64,000 nucleotides of DNA from Alnus glutinosa (taxonomy: Eukaryota; Streptophyta; Magnoliopsida; Fagales; Betulaceae), in contig NC_084897.1 of NCBI RefSeq assembly GCF_958979055.1, positions 24,951,628 to 25,015,627 on the forward strand. Direction: 5' to 3'. This document shows positions 46,753 through 59,514 of this stretch, in pieces (position 1 is the stretch's first letter; every line of letters starts with the position of its first letter). A model generated the notes under the pieces. It saw nothing but the letters and a program-made list of their open reading frames with translations. It was not told the DNA's origin and searched no databases. A program made the translations under genes and the position numbers.

Positions 46753-49397
46753 GTAACGGCTTTTTAGTTTCACGTAATTTTTGTGTACGGGTAATCTAAT
46801 AGCTCCATAGCTATTTGTATTGCCCTACAACTTGCAACTTCTCGTGAAATCGTTTCTTTCTATGTTTTTGTGATTCGGTCGGCAAGATTTGTATTTACAC
46901 ACCAACCGAATCCCAACCACCAGCTGCATTACTTAGACCGAAAGTCAAGTGCAATTTGGCCTCTTGCGCAAAATACTTAATGATATATACCATATTTTTC
47001 ATTTTTTTTTTTTTTTTTTTAAGGGTATACCATATTTTTCATAACTATCGGTCTTATAGTAGTAATTCTAATTAATTATTATAATTTTTTTTAACAAAAA
47101 CTGATCCAAGAATTAGTTAGAACTGTCACATAAACATTATGAGATAATTGTAAAATAAAAATGTAGTTTTTAACATTACATCCGGCGCAATAATATAGTC
47201 TCTCTCAAAATGATAAAATTTTTCTATAAACTTCCTCCAACCCGGGTTCTAAAAGTGCGATGTATTTCTTAACATGTGAGAATCATATATTTTTTTATTA
47301 GCGTGTGCTTTTCACATGCTTTTCTATTTAATATAATTAATAAAAAAAAAAAATTGTACTTCTCACATGCTCAAATAACACGTGACACTTTTAAACACCT
47401 GATTGTAGAAATTCTTACAAACAAGCTTATAAGAAATTTATATCCTTCTTCAAAATTTATTTAATTCAATCTATTAAACTCAAATGTATTTTTAGAGCAT
47501 ATAATTTTTACGTGCATTTTTAATAAAGTATTTGGGAGAAAAACTTTTTTCATTTCCTGACGCATTTTAATTTCCTTAATAGGGCTGTAACTTTCTCATT
47601 ATCCTCCGTCCCTAAAAAAAACTACCTTATTACATCATGGGCCCAGCTGAAAGCCCAAGATGACCTGCACAAGCTAACCCAGAACTCCAAATATCTTCAA
47701 AAGAGAGATTGTCAAATGTTTTAGGACATGTTGTATTTTTTAAATATTATTTTTTAATTTTTTTAATTTTAGTTAGATTTTATTTTAATTCAATTTTTTA
47801 ATTTTGTCTCAAATTTTTTAAACTATCTAAACATAATTTAAAAAATAATTTTTTTTAATATTCACAATTTTTCAAAAAATTCAAACATCCAAACGATCCT
47901 TTATTTATTTTTATTTTTTTAAATCTAAAAAGAAGTCAAATAGATGTTTTTTTTTAATTAAAAAAGTAACTTATTCATATATAAAAAACAATTGGGTCTT
48001 ATCCTAATTGGAACCCTTTCTATTTCTTGACGTGACAACGAGTACTTCATTGTCTAAACGTTGTTTACATAATATAATTATCGTTAACATCCATTCAAAA
48101 TACACGTGATTTTAAATATATAATTGACAACCCCAACATTTTATTTTTCATGCATTTATTATATTCAATTATATTAAACACCTCATCATGGTGTCGTAAT
48201 TCCGTAACCCTTTGTGGAACAACATCTTTCTCATTTCAAGTGAATTGAAAATAAAATTCAAAAATAGCTATATATTATTGAATGAAATAACAAATATATA
48301 TATATATATATATATAATATTCAATAATAATTTTTATTGACCGGTCGAAAAATAAGACCTGTATTTTTCTCATCCGCGTCCGTACGAAGAAGCTAATTAG
48401 GCGGATCGAAGGCACAGGAGTTTGTGAAATCAACATAAAGCGACCGGCCTCAACCACTACTGTCCACGTGGGTGGCCGCTTGCTTGCGGCGAAAAAGCAT
48501 GTCCATTGTACAGAATGTTACTTTGAAACGTTCACGAGATTGAATGAATTAAAGGGCAAGCAAAGGGTTATCTCGTCAAAGCATATATACGCTCTCTCGG
48601 CTCTCTTATGGCTCCCTTCTGATCGTTTTAGCCACACGGTCTGAGCTGCAAGCCAGCCGAACTTTAGCTCCCACGTTGGATAAAATGCTTCATAGAAATT
48701 TCAATCAATATTTATTAATATCCCAATTGGTTTAACCACTAAATGTCTTTTATCACAAGATTATAAAACCTTCTCCACTTGATATCGTACCTTGAAATAG
48801 AAAAATAATTTTTTTTTTTTAAAAAAAAAAAAAAATCAAAGATAACAGGTATAAATCTCATACCATACACTACAAATAGAGTTCAATAGGTCCTTAATGG
48901 CAAAATTTTGAAAGTGGGCTTGATCTTGTGATTTTGCTGGTCAAATATGCATTTTTAAACAAAATTATGAAAAATGTTTCGATTGCATTTGAAAAAAAAA
49001 AGTGGTTTGAAAATGTTAAAAAAAATTCATATTGTTGTGCAGCAGATTAAGGGTGTGTTTTTTTAAAAAAAAACGCACGATTTTAAAGGCTGAAATATAT
49101 ATATTTCCACACAACAGATATGATATGCATCAACACTCTTTTTATAAATTTAATCAAACGTTTAATAGTGTCTTTTAAAAATTGTATTTTTGTTAATTAC
49201 ATTTTGAAATCTCATTTTATAGATTTTATCAAACATTTAATTGTGTTTTTTGAAAATTATATTTTTTTATTAATTACGTTTCAAAATCTCTATTTTTTTA
49301 ATAAATAAAAAATTGCACATTTTAAAACCATTACATAAAACAAACATTTAATCATTACTCTTTAATCAAACTTGTGATGGTATTATGTCCACTATCA
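46753..49397. other. Intergenic DNA between the tRNA and the Pack-MULE
   Basis: No gene seen. 47711-47903 has MITE-like ends (GGACATGTTGTATTTT and AAACATCCAAACGATCC) similar to 13926-14316. A TA tract lies at 48295-48316. The rest is AT-rich. Confidence 0.45.
46761..46765 (+). terminator. Pol III terminator of tRNA-His
   Basis: TTTTT begins 8 bases after the discriminator base. Confidence 0.8.
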
Positions 49398-49406
49398 TTT
49401 AAAAAA

Positions 49407-49538
49407 GGGAAAACTTCAATTTACCCCCATGAAGTTGTCACCGATTTGCAATTCTATCACCAATGTTTTAATTTTGTTAATTGCACCCCATTAAGTTTCA
49501 AAAATTTTCAATTTAGGGATTCCGTCCAATTAATCCGT
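49407..49538 (+). repeat. Left terminal inverted repeat of the Pack-MULE
   Basis: 132 bp starting GGGAAAACTTC. One mismatch to the right arm (TGTTTTAATT here against TGTTTCAATT). Confidence 0.95.
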
Positions 49539-49702
49539 TACACTTAACGAAATTGGACCCACGTGCCACGCACCTGCTCTTTTTGGACGTAACTTGACAA
49601 AATTGCCCTCTTTAAAACACAGCGTTTCGTTTATAAAGAAGGTGACAAAGTTGTCTTCAACTCACAGAGAAACGACCTTGTACTCCTCCAACGCGTTCAA
49701 CC

Positions 49703-49951
49703 ATGTCCTCCGAAGAATCTCAAACCCTTTCCTCTGATTCCACGATTGAGCCGCCGCAACAAGAGCAGAGCAAGAAATCGGCCAAGAAGGAAGCCGCCAA
49801 GCAAGAGAAGCTGTGCCGCCGCCAAGAGGCCTCCACACTGGCCTCCGCTGCGCAGTCGATCTCGGTCGAGGATGACCCGCTCGGCTCCAACTATGGCGAC
49901 GTTCCGCTCCTGGAGCTACAGTCAAAGGTCGAAGTCAGTGACTGGACCAAG
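49703..49951 (+). pseudogene. Captured first exon of a cytosolic aspartyl-tRNA synthetase
   Basis: 83 codons from ATG to a donor AAG|GTAGGC. MSSEESQTLSSDSTIEPP leads to the Lys-rich KKSAKKEAAKQEKLCRRQEA and then EDDPLGSNYGDVPLLELQSK, which I recognise as the N-terminal extension of plant cytosolic AspRS (the Arabidopsis IBI1 type). The anticodon-binding and catalytic domains are absent. The frame is open and keeps its own ATG, so it could still be transcribed and translated as a short peptide or spliced to downstream sequence. It lies 164 bp inside the left arm. Confidence 0.8.
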
Positions 49952-50545
49952 GTAGGCCTAGGTGGAGCAGGGCTCGTCTTCCCTCTTCTCTAGCAACTGG
50001 AAGGGCTTGTCTTCTTCACGCCATTGTGGAAATGGGAAAATTTGTTCTTTTCTGGAGAAAAATACTACTGTTGGGTTGTTTTTGGATGCAAATGAAAAAA
50101 TGAAGTGGAAGAATAGGCTACGTGCTGCTTCCTGCTTTATGGGCACAGCCATTGGCGGACCTATATGGGGGCTAGAAGCCTCTGTTTTAGTTGCGTATAA
50201 CAGGGGTGAACAGAGCACATCACAGTGGTGATTTTGTCCAGATGATGCTTGCTTCCTTCTAAGCAAATATGTCTAGCAGGCAAATATATAATCTGCTCTG
50301 ATACAAAGAAGATGACAAACACAAATATGTCCAACAACAACGACGGATACATGTTTTCGATGAAGATCCCATATCGTACTGTTAATTTCTTCTTGCGGTT
50401 GCTTTAAGTGAAAACAAACGGGACTGATGTAAACTCCTGGACAAGTAAAGAATTCGTTTCCAAGCGAGAGAAAAACAAAAAAAAAAAAATCCATGCTTCA
50501 TGCCTGACAGCAGCCCAACTCTCTTGATTCACGCACTCCATGTAG

Positions 50546-51382
50546 GAATGTGCTTTATGCTTGATAGGGGAGGTGATAGGATCTGTTATGTTCAATTCCC
50601 ACAAAGGTTTGAGGGCATTGATCCAAATGACCGGTATGCAAATCACAAATACAGTGTTCTTTGATGTAAGCATGAGAGCTCTGGATGGGATACAGGGTCC
50701 AATGTATGTAGGTACAGGCTGCATTTTCAGAAGAACTGCACTTTATGGGTTTAGTCCTCCTAGAGCCACAGAGCACCATGGGTGGTTTGGTAGAAGGAAA
50801 ATTAAGTTGTTTTTAAGGAAGGCCAAGGTGGCAAAGAAGGAAGAGGATGAGATAGCTTTGCCCATCAATGCAGATTACAATGATGGTGATGATGATGCAG
50901 ATATTGAGTCCTTGCTTCTTCCGAAAAGGTTTGGTAACTCTAATTCTCTGGCTGCATCTATCCCAGTAGCAGAATACCAGGGAAGGTTGCTTCAAGATTT
51001 ACAAGGAAAAGGCAAGCAAGGCAGGCCAGCCGGTTCTCTTGCCGTGCCTCGTGAACCTTTAGATGCTGCAACTGTAGCAGAGGCGATAAGTGTAATTTCC
51101 TGCTTCTATGAGGACAAAACTGAGTGGGGAAAAAGGGTCGGATGGATATATGGTTCTGTAACAGAAGATGTGGTAACTGGTTATAGAATGCACAATAGAG
51201 GGTGGAGATCAGTGTACTGTGTCACCAAACGGGATGCATTTAGAGGGACAGCTCCTATTAATCTGACAGACAGGCTACACCAAGTGCTTCGATGGGCAAC
51301 AGGGTCTGTTGAGATTTTCTTCTCAAGAAACAATGCATTATTCGCGAGTCCGCGAATGAAGTTCTTGCAGAGGATATCTTAT
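50546..51382 (+). pseudogene. Captured fragment of a CSLD5-like cellulose-synthase-like gene
   Basis: Starts after an acceptor-like CCATGTAG with [20 protein letters not shown], then [14 protein letters not shown] single inserted base (AATCACAAATACAGTG where AATCACAACACAGTG is expected) shifts the frame; the rest reads [20 protein letters not shown] to [18 protein letters not shown], the TED motif, and [20 protein letters not shown] with the QxxRW motif, ending at [28 protein letters not shown] points to CSLD5 rather than CSLD2/3. The N-terminal RING and first catalytic motifs and the C-terminal membrane spans are missing. It cannot encode a working glucan synthase, but a 290-codon frame from 50561 stays open. 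Confidence 0.85.
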
Positions 51383-51789
51383 CCTTTAACAAATGGGACC
51401 TACGAGGACTTGGGCTTGCTAGTAGAGCGCTAGAGTCCTTCACTCTTGTATTTCGCTGGTAAGCGAAGAAACAAATAGCAAAAATGGCTAACATACACCG
51501 CCAACAACACCTCCTATAAGTGATGAGCTCGATGCTCTGAGTCGGCTGGACGAGTTGGAGGATGGCGTACCAGTTGGGCTGGCCGTTGGCGATGCGGGAG
51601 ACATGTGGAGAATGGACGGTGGTGGGTTTGCATGGAGGTTGGATGAAGAAGACAACGACGTACGTGGAGTTGAGTTTTTTTTGGTATTTTATCAAAACAT
51701 TGTGTTTTTGTAACAAATGAGGACATTTTTGTCAACTTTTTTTAAAAAAGGCACGTGTGAGGCATGTGGGATCACTTCCATCTCTTCAG

Positions 51790-51921
51790 ACGGATTAATT
51801 GGACGGAATCCCTAAATTGAAAATTTTTGAAACTTAATGGGGTGCAATTAACAAAATTGAAACATTGGTGATAGAATTGCAAATCGGTGACAACTTCATG
51901 GGGGTAAATTGAAGTTTTCCC
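51790..51921 (-). repeat. Right terminal inverted repeat of the Pack-MULE
   Basis: 132-bp reverse complement of the left arm, ending GAAGTTTTCCC next to the 9-bp duplication TTTAAAAAA. Confidence 0.95.
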
Positions 51922-51930
51922 TTTAAAAAA

Positions 51931-53006
51931 TGATATTTTGAATAAGATAATTCCTAACAATGATACTGTGTTTATTTTTGGTTATATATACAGTGACATT
52001 GTGTTGATGATGATAATTATATATGGTGCCAATTATGTATTACACAATTGAGCTTAATTAAATTCATAATTGCATTATTTTCGTTAAACCCCAGATTCCA
52101 ACCTTTACGAGAAAGAGAGAATAAAAAACAACAATGATAAGTACTAAAAGTAGTGAACCGAGCCGATGAGAGCCGACGATAAGACGGCGTGGCGTGGTAT
52201 GTAAAAACACAATTACCCGACTGTTTTGTCTGTGCAAGTTGGAAGTAACTGAAGCGCAAGAAGATAGAGTCATAGCTAGACAAAGTGATATTTCCTAAAA
52301 AGAACCGAAGAAAGATCCGTAGCAGTCGTTTATGCATTACATAGCAAAGAATGCCGTGTGGGGTGTGATGGCTCATGACAATTGACAACACCCCCATCAT
52401 CCCTGATTCCGCTCAAACCTTTCATACATATCCATCCGTCCCTCTCTACCATCGCTCACGGCGACATAGCCAAATCCAAATCCAAATCCAAATCCCCAAA
52501 CTCATCCAATCTCTCTCTTTGTGAGCCCAGGACTAGTTCGAGATCAGCCAGCCTTTTTCTCGTTTCCCACTTGTGTCCAAAAAGAGAAAGTTTGATATTG
52601 CTTCTGGGCCAGAGATTCGAGCTTCATTGTGTTGAAGAATGATGTGAAAGCTCAAGAAGAATTCGTGGCATGAATGATCTTAAGGATTTGGAATCTGGGA
52701 ATGTTTTCTTGGTGGGAAAAAGCGTGAAAAGTGAGAATTTTTAGTCTAATTTAAAAGTCGGAGAAAAGGAAAAGCGAAACAGCAAAGAAGGCAAGCCCAA
52801 AAGATCAAAATTCGAAACACCCACAAGTAGAATCGGCAAGTAAGTATCGATTCTAAACCCTTCTTCATTTATATACATAAATAGAACTGTAGTTAGCTTT
52901 ATTAGTGGGTTAATAAAAGTGATTACTGCTGATGTGTTCATTGTTTCTTGAAGCAATTATAGCTGTAGTTGGTTAATATTGATTATATATTATGGCGAAT
53001 TATAGG
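51931..53006 (+). promoter_or_regulatory. Promoter and probable spliced leader of the MPK7-like gene
   Basis: No TATA box is obvious. A strong donor GGCAA|GTAAGTAT (GT at 52840-52841) and an acceptor AATTATAG ending at 53005 would splice out a 166-bp leader intron one base before the ATG at 53007. TCCAAATCCAAATCCAAATC at about 52468 is a short tandem repeat. Confidence 0.45.
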
Positions 53007-55216
53007 ATGGCGACTGTTGTGGAGCCTCCGAATGGAATTAGGCAAAGAGGGAAGCATTACTATTCAATGTGGCAAACGTTGTTTGAGATCGATACCAAGT
53101 ACGTGCCGATCAAGCCCATAGGTAGAGGGGCATATGGGGTAGTGTGCTCTTCCATCAATAGGGAAAGCAATGACAAAGTTGCGATCAAGAAGATCAACAA
53201 CGTGTTTGAGAACCGCATCGATGCGCTGAGAACGCTGAGGGAGCTGAAGCTTCTTAGGCATATTCGGCACGAGAATGTGATCGCTTTGAAGGATGTTATG
53301 ATGCCGATCCATCGGACGAGTTTCAAGGACGTGTACTTGGTTTACGAACTTATGGACACGGATCTTCATCAGATTATTAAGTCATCGCAACCGCTTTCGA
53401 ATGATCATTGCAAATATTTTCTTTTTCAGGTATTTTTTTTGTCTCTCAAGTAGGGTATATGGTATATTTAGCCTTTCGGCTAGTCTTCCCAATGGGTTTG
53501 TATTAATTTGGTGATCGAATAAATATATGATTATCAGAGACTAATGTTTCTTAAGTATGAATTTACATTATCCTGTTAATCATAAAAGTTTACCAATTGT
53601 AATAATAGTCTTTTCAAGTGGATTTTATCTAACAGAGAGGTTGTGTGCGATTGTAACCATATTTGGGTATTGAAGTGCTAGAAACAATAAAATTGGAACA
53701 GTCATTTAAATATAACTAGAAGTCCACTTGTACTGAATTTATTACAATCAGCATTCAACCTTTAGCGGACAATGTATGAATTTAACATGATTAAAGCATG
53801 TATAAATCTTGGATATGCAATGGTTGGTTTCTGTTTGATGATTGGACTAATTGTGAATTCTGAGTTTTGTTTGCATGTTGTTTTCAGGTATCTCTGTTTA
53901 AGAAAAAATATATACTTTCTGAGTTCTCAACTTCTCCTTTAAACTTCTTCATTCTGTCTGTGATTGTTCATGACTTTGATGCTCATCTATACCCCTTAGT
54001 TCATATCTAATTGGGGTTCCTGCAACTATTTATTGGAGCAATTATAGAGGTGTAAAACAATAATATTACAATGCTGTAGCAGTCCAAGTGTTGTTCAAAC
54101 AACATCCATCAATACCAAGTTCTATGGTTCAGCATTGTTCATTGAAAGTGTCTTACCTTTTTTTCCGGACATGCTCGCTGTGAAGTCCAGGGTCTTTTGC
54201 GATATTCACTTGTTTTACTTTCTGTGAGAGTGACAAGTGCTTCTCTGTCCCTATTGCGGCTTCCTCTGGTTGTAGATCAAACAAACTTTGTTAAGCATGT
54301 GTAGACTGAATTACGAAGTCAATACTATGTCAAGTATTCTACACTATATAGCAATACCTGAGAGATGCTGTGTAGAGGGTTGGTCTTGCATTGCCAGATA
54401 TAATACATATATGTGCTACTATAAGAAGTTTTAGTTAATTTCTGAACCCTCTTTCTTTATTGTTCTTACTTCATTTTGCTAGTAGTCTTGATTGTCAATG
54501 TTCTTGTGACTAATTCACATTACACATATTAGTTGCTTCGAGGGCTGAAGTATCTTCATTCAGCAAACATCCTTCACCGGGACTTGAAGCCTGGGAACCT
54601 CCTCGTCAATGCTAATTGTGACTTGAAAATATGTGATTTTGGGCTGGCACGAACCAGTGGAGGCAATGGTCAGTTCATGACAGAGTATGTTGTCACTCGC
54701 TGGTACCGTGCACCAGAGCTCCTCTTGTGCTGTGACAATTACGGAACCTCCATTGACATCTGGTCTGTAGGATGCATCTTTGCTGAAATTCTTGGTCGGA
54801 AACCAATCTTCCCTGGAACAGAGTGCCTCAACCAGCTGAAACTGATTATCAATGTTCTTGGCAGCCAGCAAGAAGCCGATCTTGAGTTCATTGACAATTC
54901 AAAGGCCAGGAAGTACATAAAATCACTGCCTTATTCAAGGGGGACACGATTTTCCCGTTTGTACCCGCAGGCTGATCCTTTAGCCATAGACCTGTTGCAA
55001 AGGATGCTTGTGTTTGATCCAACTAAGAGAATTACTGTCACTGAAGCGCTCCAACACCCTTACATGTCAGGGCTGTTTGATCCAAGAAGCAATCCTCCTG
55101 CCCAGGTCCCAATTAATCTCGACATAGATGAAAGTTTGGGGGAACAGATGATTAGGGAGATGATGTGGAACGAGATGCTGCTTTACCATCCTGAAGCTGC
55201 TTCTGCCCATGCATAG
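53007..55216 (+). CDS. MPK7: Group C MAP kinase (MPK7-like)
   Basis: Exons 53007-53429 and 54533-55216, the two-exon layout usual for plant group C MAPKs; 368 residues, the length I recall for Arabidopsis MPK7. ATG 53007 ([10 protein letters not shown]) fits the family start; an in-frame ATG 15 bases upstream (MANYR) would be cut off by the likely leader intron. Numbered from 53007: glycine loop GRGAYG (39-44), catalytic Lys61, HRDLKPGN with Asp158, DFG at 176-178, and the TEY phospho-site T191-E192-Y193 in [15 protein letters not shown]. The C-terminus [17 protein letters not shown] matches MPK1/2/7/14. This group acts downstream of MKK3 in stress, ABA and wounding signalling in Arabidopsis. 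The intron is 1103 bp. Intact and likely functional; MPK7 over MPK1/2 is judged from [16 protein letters not shown] and [11 protein letters not shown]. Confidence 0.95.
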
Positions 55217-56169
55217 GTACTGCAAAAGCTTCCTTTGACCTTGTTGTGTTGTATGATATATTGATATGTCTCTGGAACTAGTTCTATTGTTCCGTAGGGA
55301 AACATGCCTTTGAGAAGTGTGCTGTTAAACTTAAGGACTGCACCAAGATTTTGTTTTACTTGATTGTTTATTAGTTTGAGTTCTTTGTTTGTGGCATCTT
55401 GTAACTTGTAAATAGTTGAAACTGTTCCTTTTAGTCTGGAAATGTCTGTTCCTGTATAATTCGTGATGCATACATGACACCCTATCATTTAGAACGCAGA
55501 AAATATAGATGCATCCAATAATTGTAGTTTTAGCAAGAGATCTTATCCTTTCTTTTTCTGGAAAGTTGGGTTCTCACAGGCATTATCGGCTCCATACACG
55601 TGAAAAAATATTCTTGTAAAAGTTTTGATCGCTCGAATAGGAAAAGGTCTACGGAGGTATATTTGAGCCTAATCGTTAGGGCGGGACAATTGGGCTGGTG
55701 CATGAGTTAGTTCCTTCGTGAATTATAGACTCGGAAAGAAGGAAAAGCCTGCTAACGACTTAAAGCACACCTGGTCACAAGGCCCATGCAACTGGGATTA
55801 GCACAGCCTCGAACTCCATCGAAGTTAGTTTCTTGGTCACAAAACTTATGCAATTCATCCAAGTCTTGATTACTCATTTTGACGTTCATGGCCGGTGCAT
55901 TGGCTCATGCATAATTAGTTATCAGCGAGACCTGATAACCGTAAACAATGGATACTAAGTGCTATGCGTATCGACACGTGCAGTGTTGTAACTAACGTGT
56001 TGAGTATCCCGCCTGGAGAATACGTTTTTCATCATCCAGCTCGAGCTTAAATCAAACAGATGCAAATAATTCAGTTCTTACATAGTTACATGCATGCAAA
56101 TGCCCAATACCCAAGTGCTGATTTAGCGGCAATGGGCGGAAAAGTTGTTTTGTTACCTATTTCATTAGG

Positions 56170-56417
56170 CACCCAATATTTTTTGGTTCATTCATCAGCG
56201 ACAACACGGCGGTTTAGTCGGCTTTTAAGCTTTTTATGATGACTTCTAATATTATCTGTGACGACATTGAGGTCGTTGCTAATAAACTTTTTTTAACGAA
56301 GCAACTGTAAAAATTTATTACCGACAACCAGTTGTCGCTAAAAGTGTCATTAACGACAACTTTTGGACTTTTAGAAACAACTTTTTCTCATCGCTAAAAA
56401 CCAAATTTTTTGTAATG
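56170..56417. mobile_element. Decayed miniature CACTA element
   Basis: The right end reads CGCTAAAAACCAAATTTTTT then GTAATG, one base from the expected GTAGTG; the left end is CACCCAATATTTTTTGGTTC, a degraded inverse. GACGACATTGAGGTCGTTGC and GACAACCAGTTGTCGCTAAA inside are the subterminal repeat type of the element at 39065. No sure target duplication. Confidence 0.45.
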
Positions 56418-57383
56418 AGACCATGTATTAATGCATGCAAACCCTGAGGAAGGTAGGCCGATCTCCGGCCACTTTACATCGACTCCTCCCAAAGACAGCG
56501 TCCACTTTGGTGGGATTATGTTGAATATATTTCTAAATGGGCACCTACGCAGGCCTATTACTCTTCTTGGGGTATGACTGATTGATTACCCTCTCTATTA
56601 ATATATCATATATGGGTAGTGGTTTTGACATTAAGTTTCCTTAGGAGGAGCTTTTAGCAACTCCAACAACAATAGTCCTTGAAATTTAAACGTGGGCATA
56701 ATTATAATGATAACCAACACTATTCCATGCTTTCCTTATTTACTTTAAGGTTCTAATTTTCTCTTTAAAATTGGTATAATGCCTTTATTGCCAACAGAAA
56801 GATTCAAAGAATCAGGTCCGGTGGCTCTGCAAGCATTTTTATAACATGAGATATGATCAAACAACGTGGAATATGAGCCAATCTTTTTTTCTTTTTCTTT
56901 TTTCTTTTATTTTTTACACTAGGAACCCCTCCAAGAGATGTGCGCATGCCCTTGTCAGATAAACCTGAGACTCATGCATTGCACCTCTTTTAACATGGAC
57001 CGGTTAAGTCGCGAGCTTTGCCCGGAAGGCTGACCCTAAGAAGTAGTTTGCTCTCAATGGATTTCAAACTTGTGACTATGAGAAGCACTTAAAGTCTCGG
57101 CTTCCACCAACTGAGCCAATCCTTTGGGGTATATGAGACATTAATCTTTGTGTGTAAAGTATATTTTTTTATAGCAAAATGTCATACATATACTGTTGCA
57201 ACTTGCAAGGCTGCTACTGCAAGACAATCGGGGGAAGCTGCCTACTGCCCACTACTTGTAAAGCATGGATAATGCCATTAATGTTGATCAGATTTCAATT
57301 GTGAAGCAGTCAAAGTATGGAGAATCTTCTAGGCGGCGTCTAGCATTTTAAACCACAGAAGAGGCACGTGCTGATAATGTTCA

Positions 57384-57385
<2 letters not shown>

Positions 57386-57453
<68 letters not shown>
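57386..57453. repeat. (TA)n microsatellite, about 34 units
   Basis: An uninterrupted 68-bp TA run; self-complementary and likely very variable in length. Confidence 0.95.
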
Positions 57454-57456
<3 letters not shown>

Positions 57457-59514
57457 AAAGCAAGGGATTTGAATGTATATGCTTTATATTATATATATAT
57501 CTCCCACGAGGACAGAATCTTTGGATTTTTAATGGAATAGGCAAACCTTTCTTTTTAAGGGGGGATGTACTGGAATTGTGGCCTCAACTCACCCTCACTA
57601 CTGATTTCTTTCATTTTTGTCCCTTTTTTTTTTTTTTTTTTTAAAGTGAACTATGAGACATCTATTCATATAAATCAAATCATACACCTAGAAGCGATTA
57701 CAAAATCATGGAGAAACCATGCTTAATTACTCTTCCATCTAAATTTCCTTTTCAGCAGTCATTTTAGAGCACTGCTTTCACCAAAAGATGTGCCGCCATA
57801 TTTGCTTCCCTTGTAGGCGCCACAAACCATTAGGTTTCAAACCCTACTCATTTACACCACACCATACACATATTTTTCTTTTTCTATTATTATTATTATA
57901 ATTTTTTTCCGTTTCCAGTATCGGAGAAAATGGCACGCCAATTGAGATATAGACAAAGTCACAAAGTTGAGCAGATAAGGACTGTGTGTAAGTATATATA
58001 ACATCACAAACCCACTACCATCGTATCATGCCTTGATCACGTACGTACACTCCTTATATATACTAATATTATAATATACCTCGAGCTTTCCTTTTGTTTT
58101 TGCACCATTTGGCCCAAGCCAATTCCACGTGCTCTTTCTTGTTTGGAACTTCGATCTCGTGCCACGTACACCAAGCATCTTTTCCATATTTAATTTATAA
58201 GTTTCATGGTGGACGGTGATGAGTATACTACCAGAAATTACTGTTCATGCATGGAACCTCTTTAATTGCTAATCTTATAAAAGGAAAAATAATTTTTTTT
58301 TTACTTCATTCACTACTGCTTCAAATTGCTTAGCGCGGAACCACTAAAACCGCTCATCAGAAAATTAAAAAAAAAAAAAGAAAAAAAAAAGAAAAAAAAA
58401 AAGGGTTACTTATGCTTGAATGAAAGGTATAAGGCACCTTTAAATTATTACCTAAAATTTGAGCGTAGGGCATCCAAAGCAAGGAATGTTAATATATTAT
58501 GCTCTTTTATGAGAGAGAGAGAGAGAGAGAGGAAAATGTTAATAAAGTGGGCAAGAAAGAAATAAAAAGCAAAAAGTTAAAAAAAAAAAAAAATAATAAT
58601 AATAATAATAACACCTCTTTTTAACTTTGATTGATTGGCGTACACAACCGGGAAAATAAAAAAAATAAAAAAATAAAAAAATAAAAAAAAATCACATACG
58701 GCATGCAGAATATGATGATTCTCATGACGGTAGTGTTTTGACTCTTTTTGAGGCCTTCCTTTTTTGACAGGCCGTGTTTTTTTTGTGCGGTTTGTATTTA
58801 TATCTTATCTTTTCTTTTAAAAAATTAAAAGAATAGAAGAAGAAGAAGAAGAAGAAGAAGAATATATAAATGGATCTCACGTTGTTTGTGACCCAATTAA
58901 AACGAAAAGGCCAGCTTTCTTATATATATATATATATATATATATCAAAAAAGCTATCTTTTTTACTATAACCAAAACTTGAATAGTGAATACCGTTCAC
59001 TGATTGAGCATTATTTTAATCTGTGTTAATATTATTCTGAAAATTAACATATATTTGGATTTCATATTATTTATCAGTTAAAAAGATAGGATTTTCAATA
59101 TTTCAGAATGAAATTGGCTTTCTAAATATTTACTTTCATCAGCCATGAGATAAGCAATCATTTTTTGCGAGGTGCCAATTAATTGGAGATTATTATTGTC
59201 ACTTCCACAAATATCACCATATATCTATGCTCAAAAGTCTATTAGAGTACTATTACCAACAACAACAAAAATTGTCGATCTGTTCTTGTTTAATTGGATC
59301 ACAATTCATAAGCCTGACATGCATGCATGTGCTATTGTACGGACGATATTGCCATAGATACGTAGTACACCATACGACCATATATAATGGATCCGGCTTA
59401 CATCCGTTGAGAAAAGTCCGGACATCTCCAGTTAAAAAAACCAATCAAATACAAACAAAATGGTTAAATACGATGACATCATATATTTTAACACTTTTAT
59501 TTTTTACTCAATAA

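Larger units (their letters stand above)
49407..51921. mobile_element. Pack-MULE carrying host gene fragments
   Basis: Terminal inverted repeats at 49407-49538 and 51790-51921 are both 132 bp and, read base by base, differ at one position (131/132). They begin GGGAAAACTTCAATTTACCC. A 9-bp target duplication TTTAAAAAA flanks the element (49398-49406 and 51922-51930), the hallmark length for Mutator-like elements. Beyond the perfect part, about 100 bp more of each arm is recognisably related. There is no MURA transposase. The 2.25-kb interior has captured host DNA: a first exon of cytosolic aspartyl-tRNA synthetase, an 833-bp piece of a CSLD5-like gene, and two stretches I cannot assign (49960-50480 and 51385-51690). 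Near-identical arms mean a young insertion. Confidence 0.9.
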
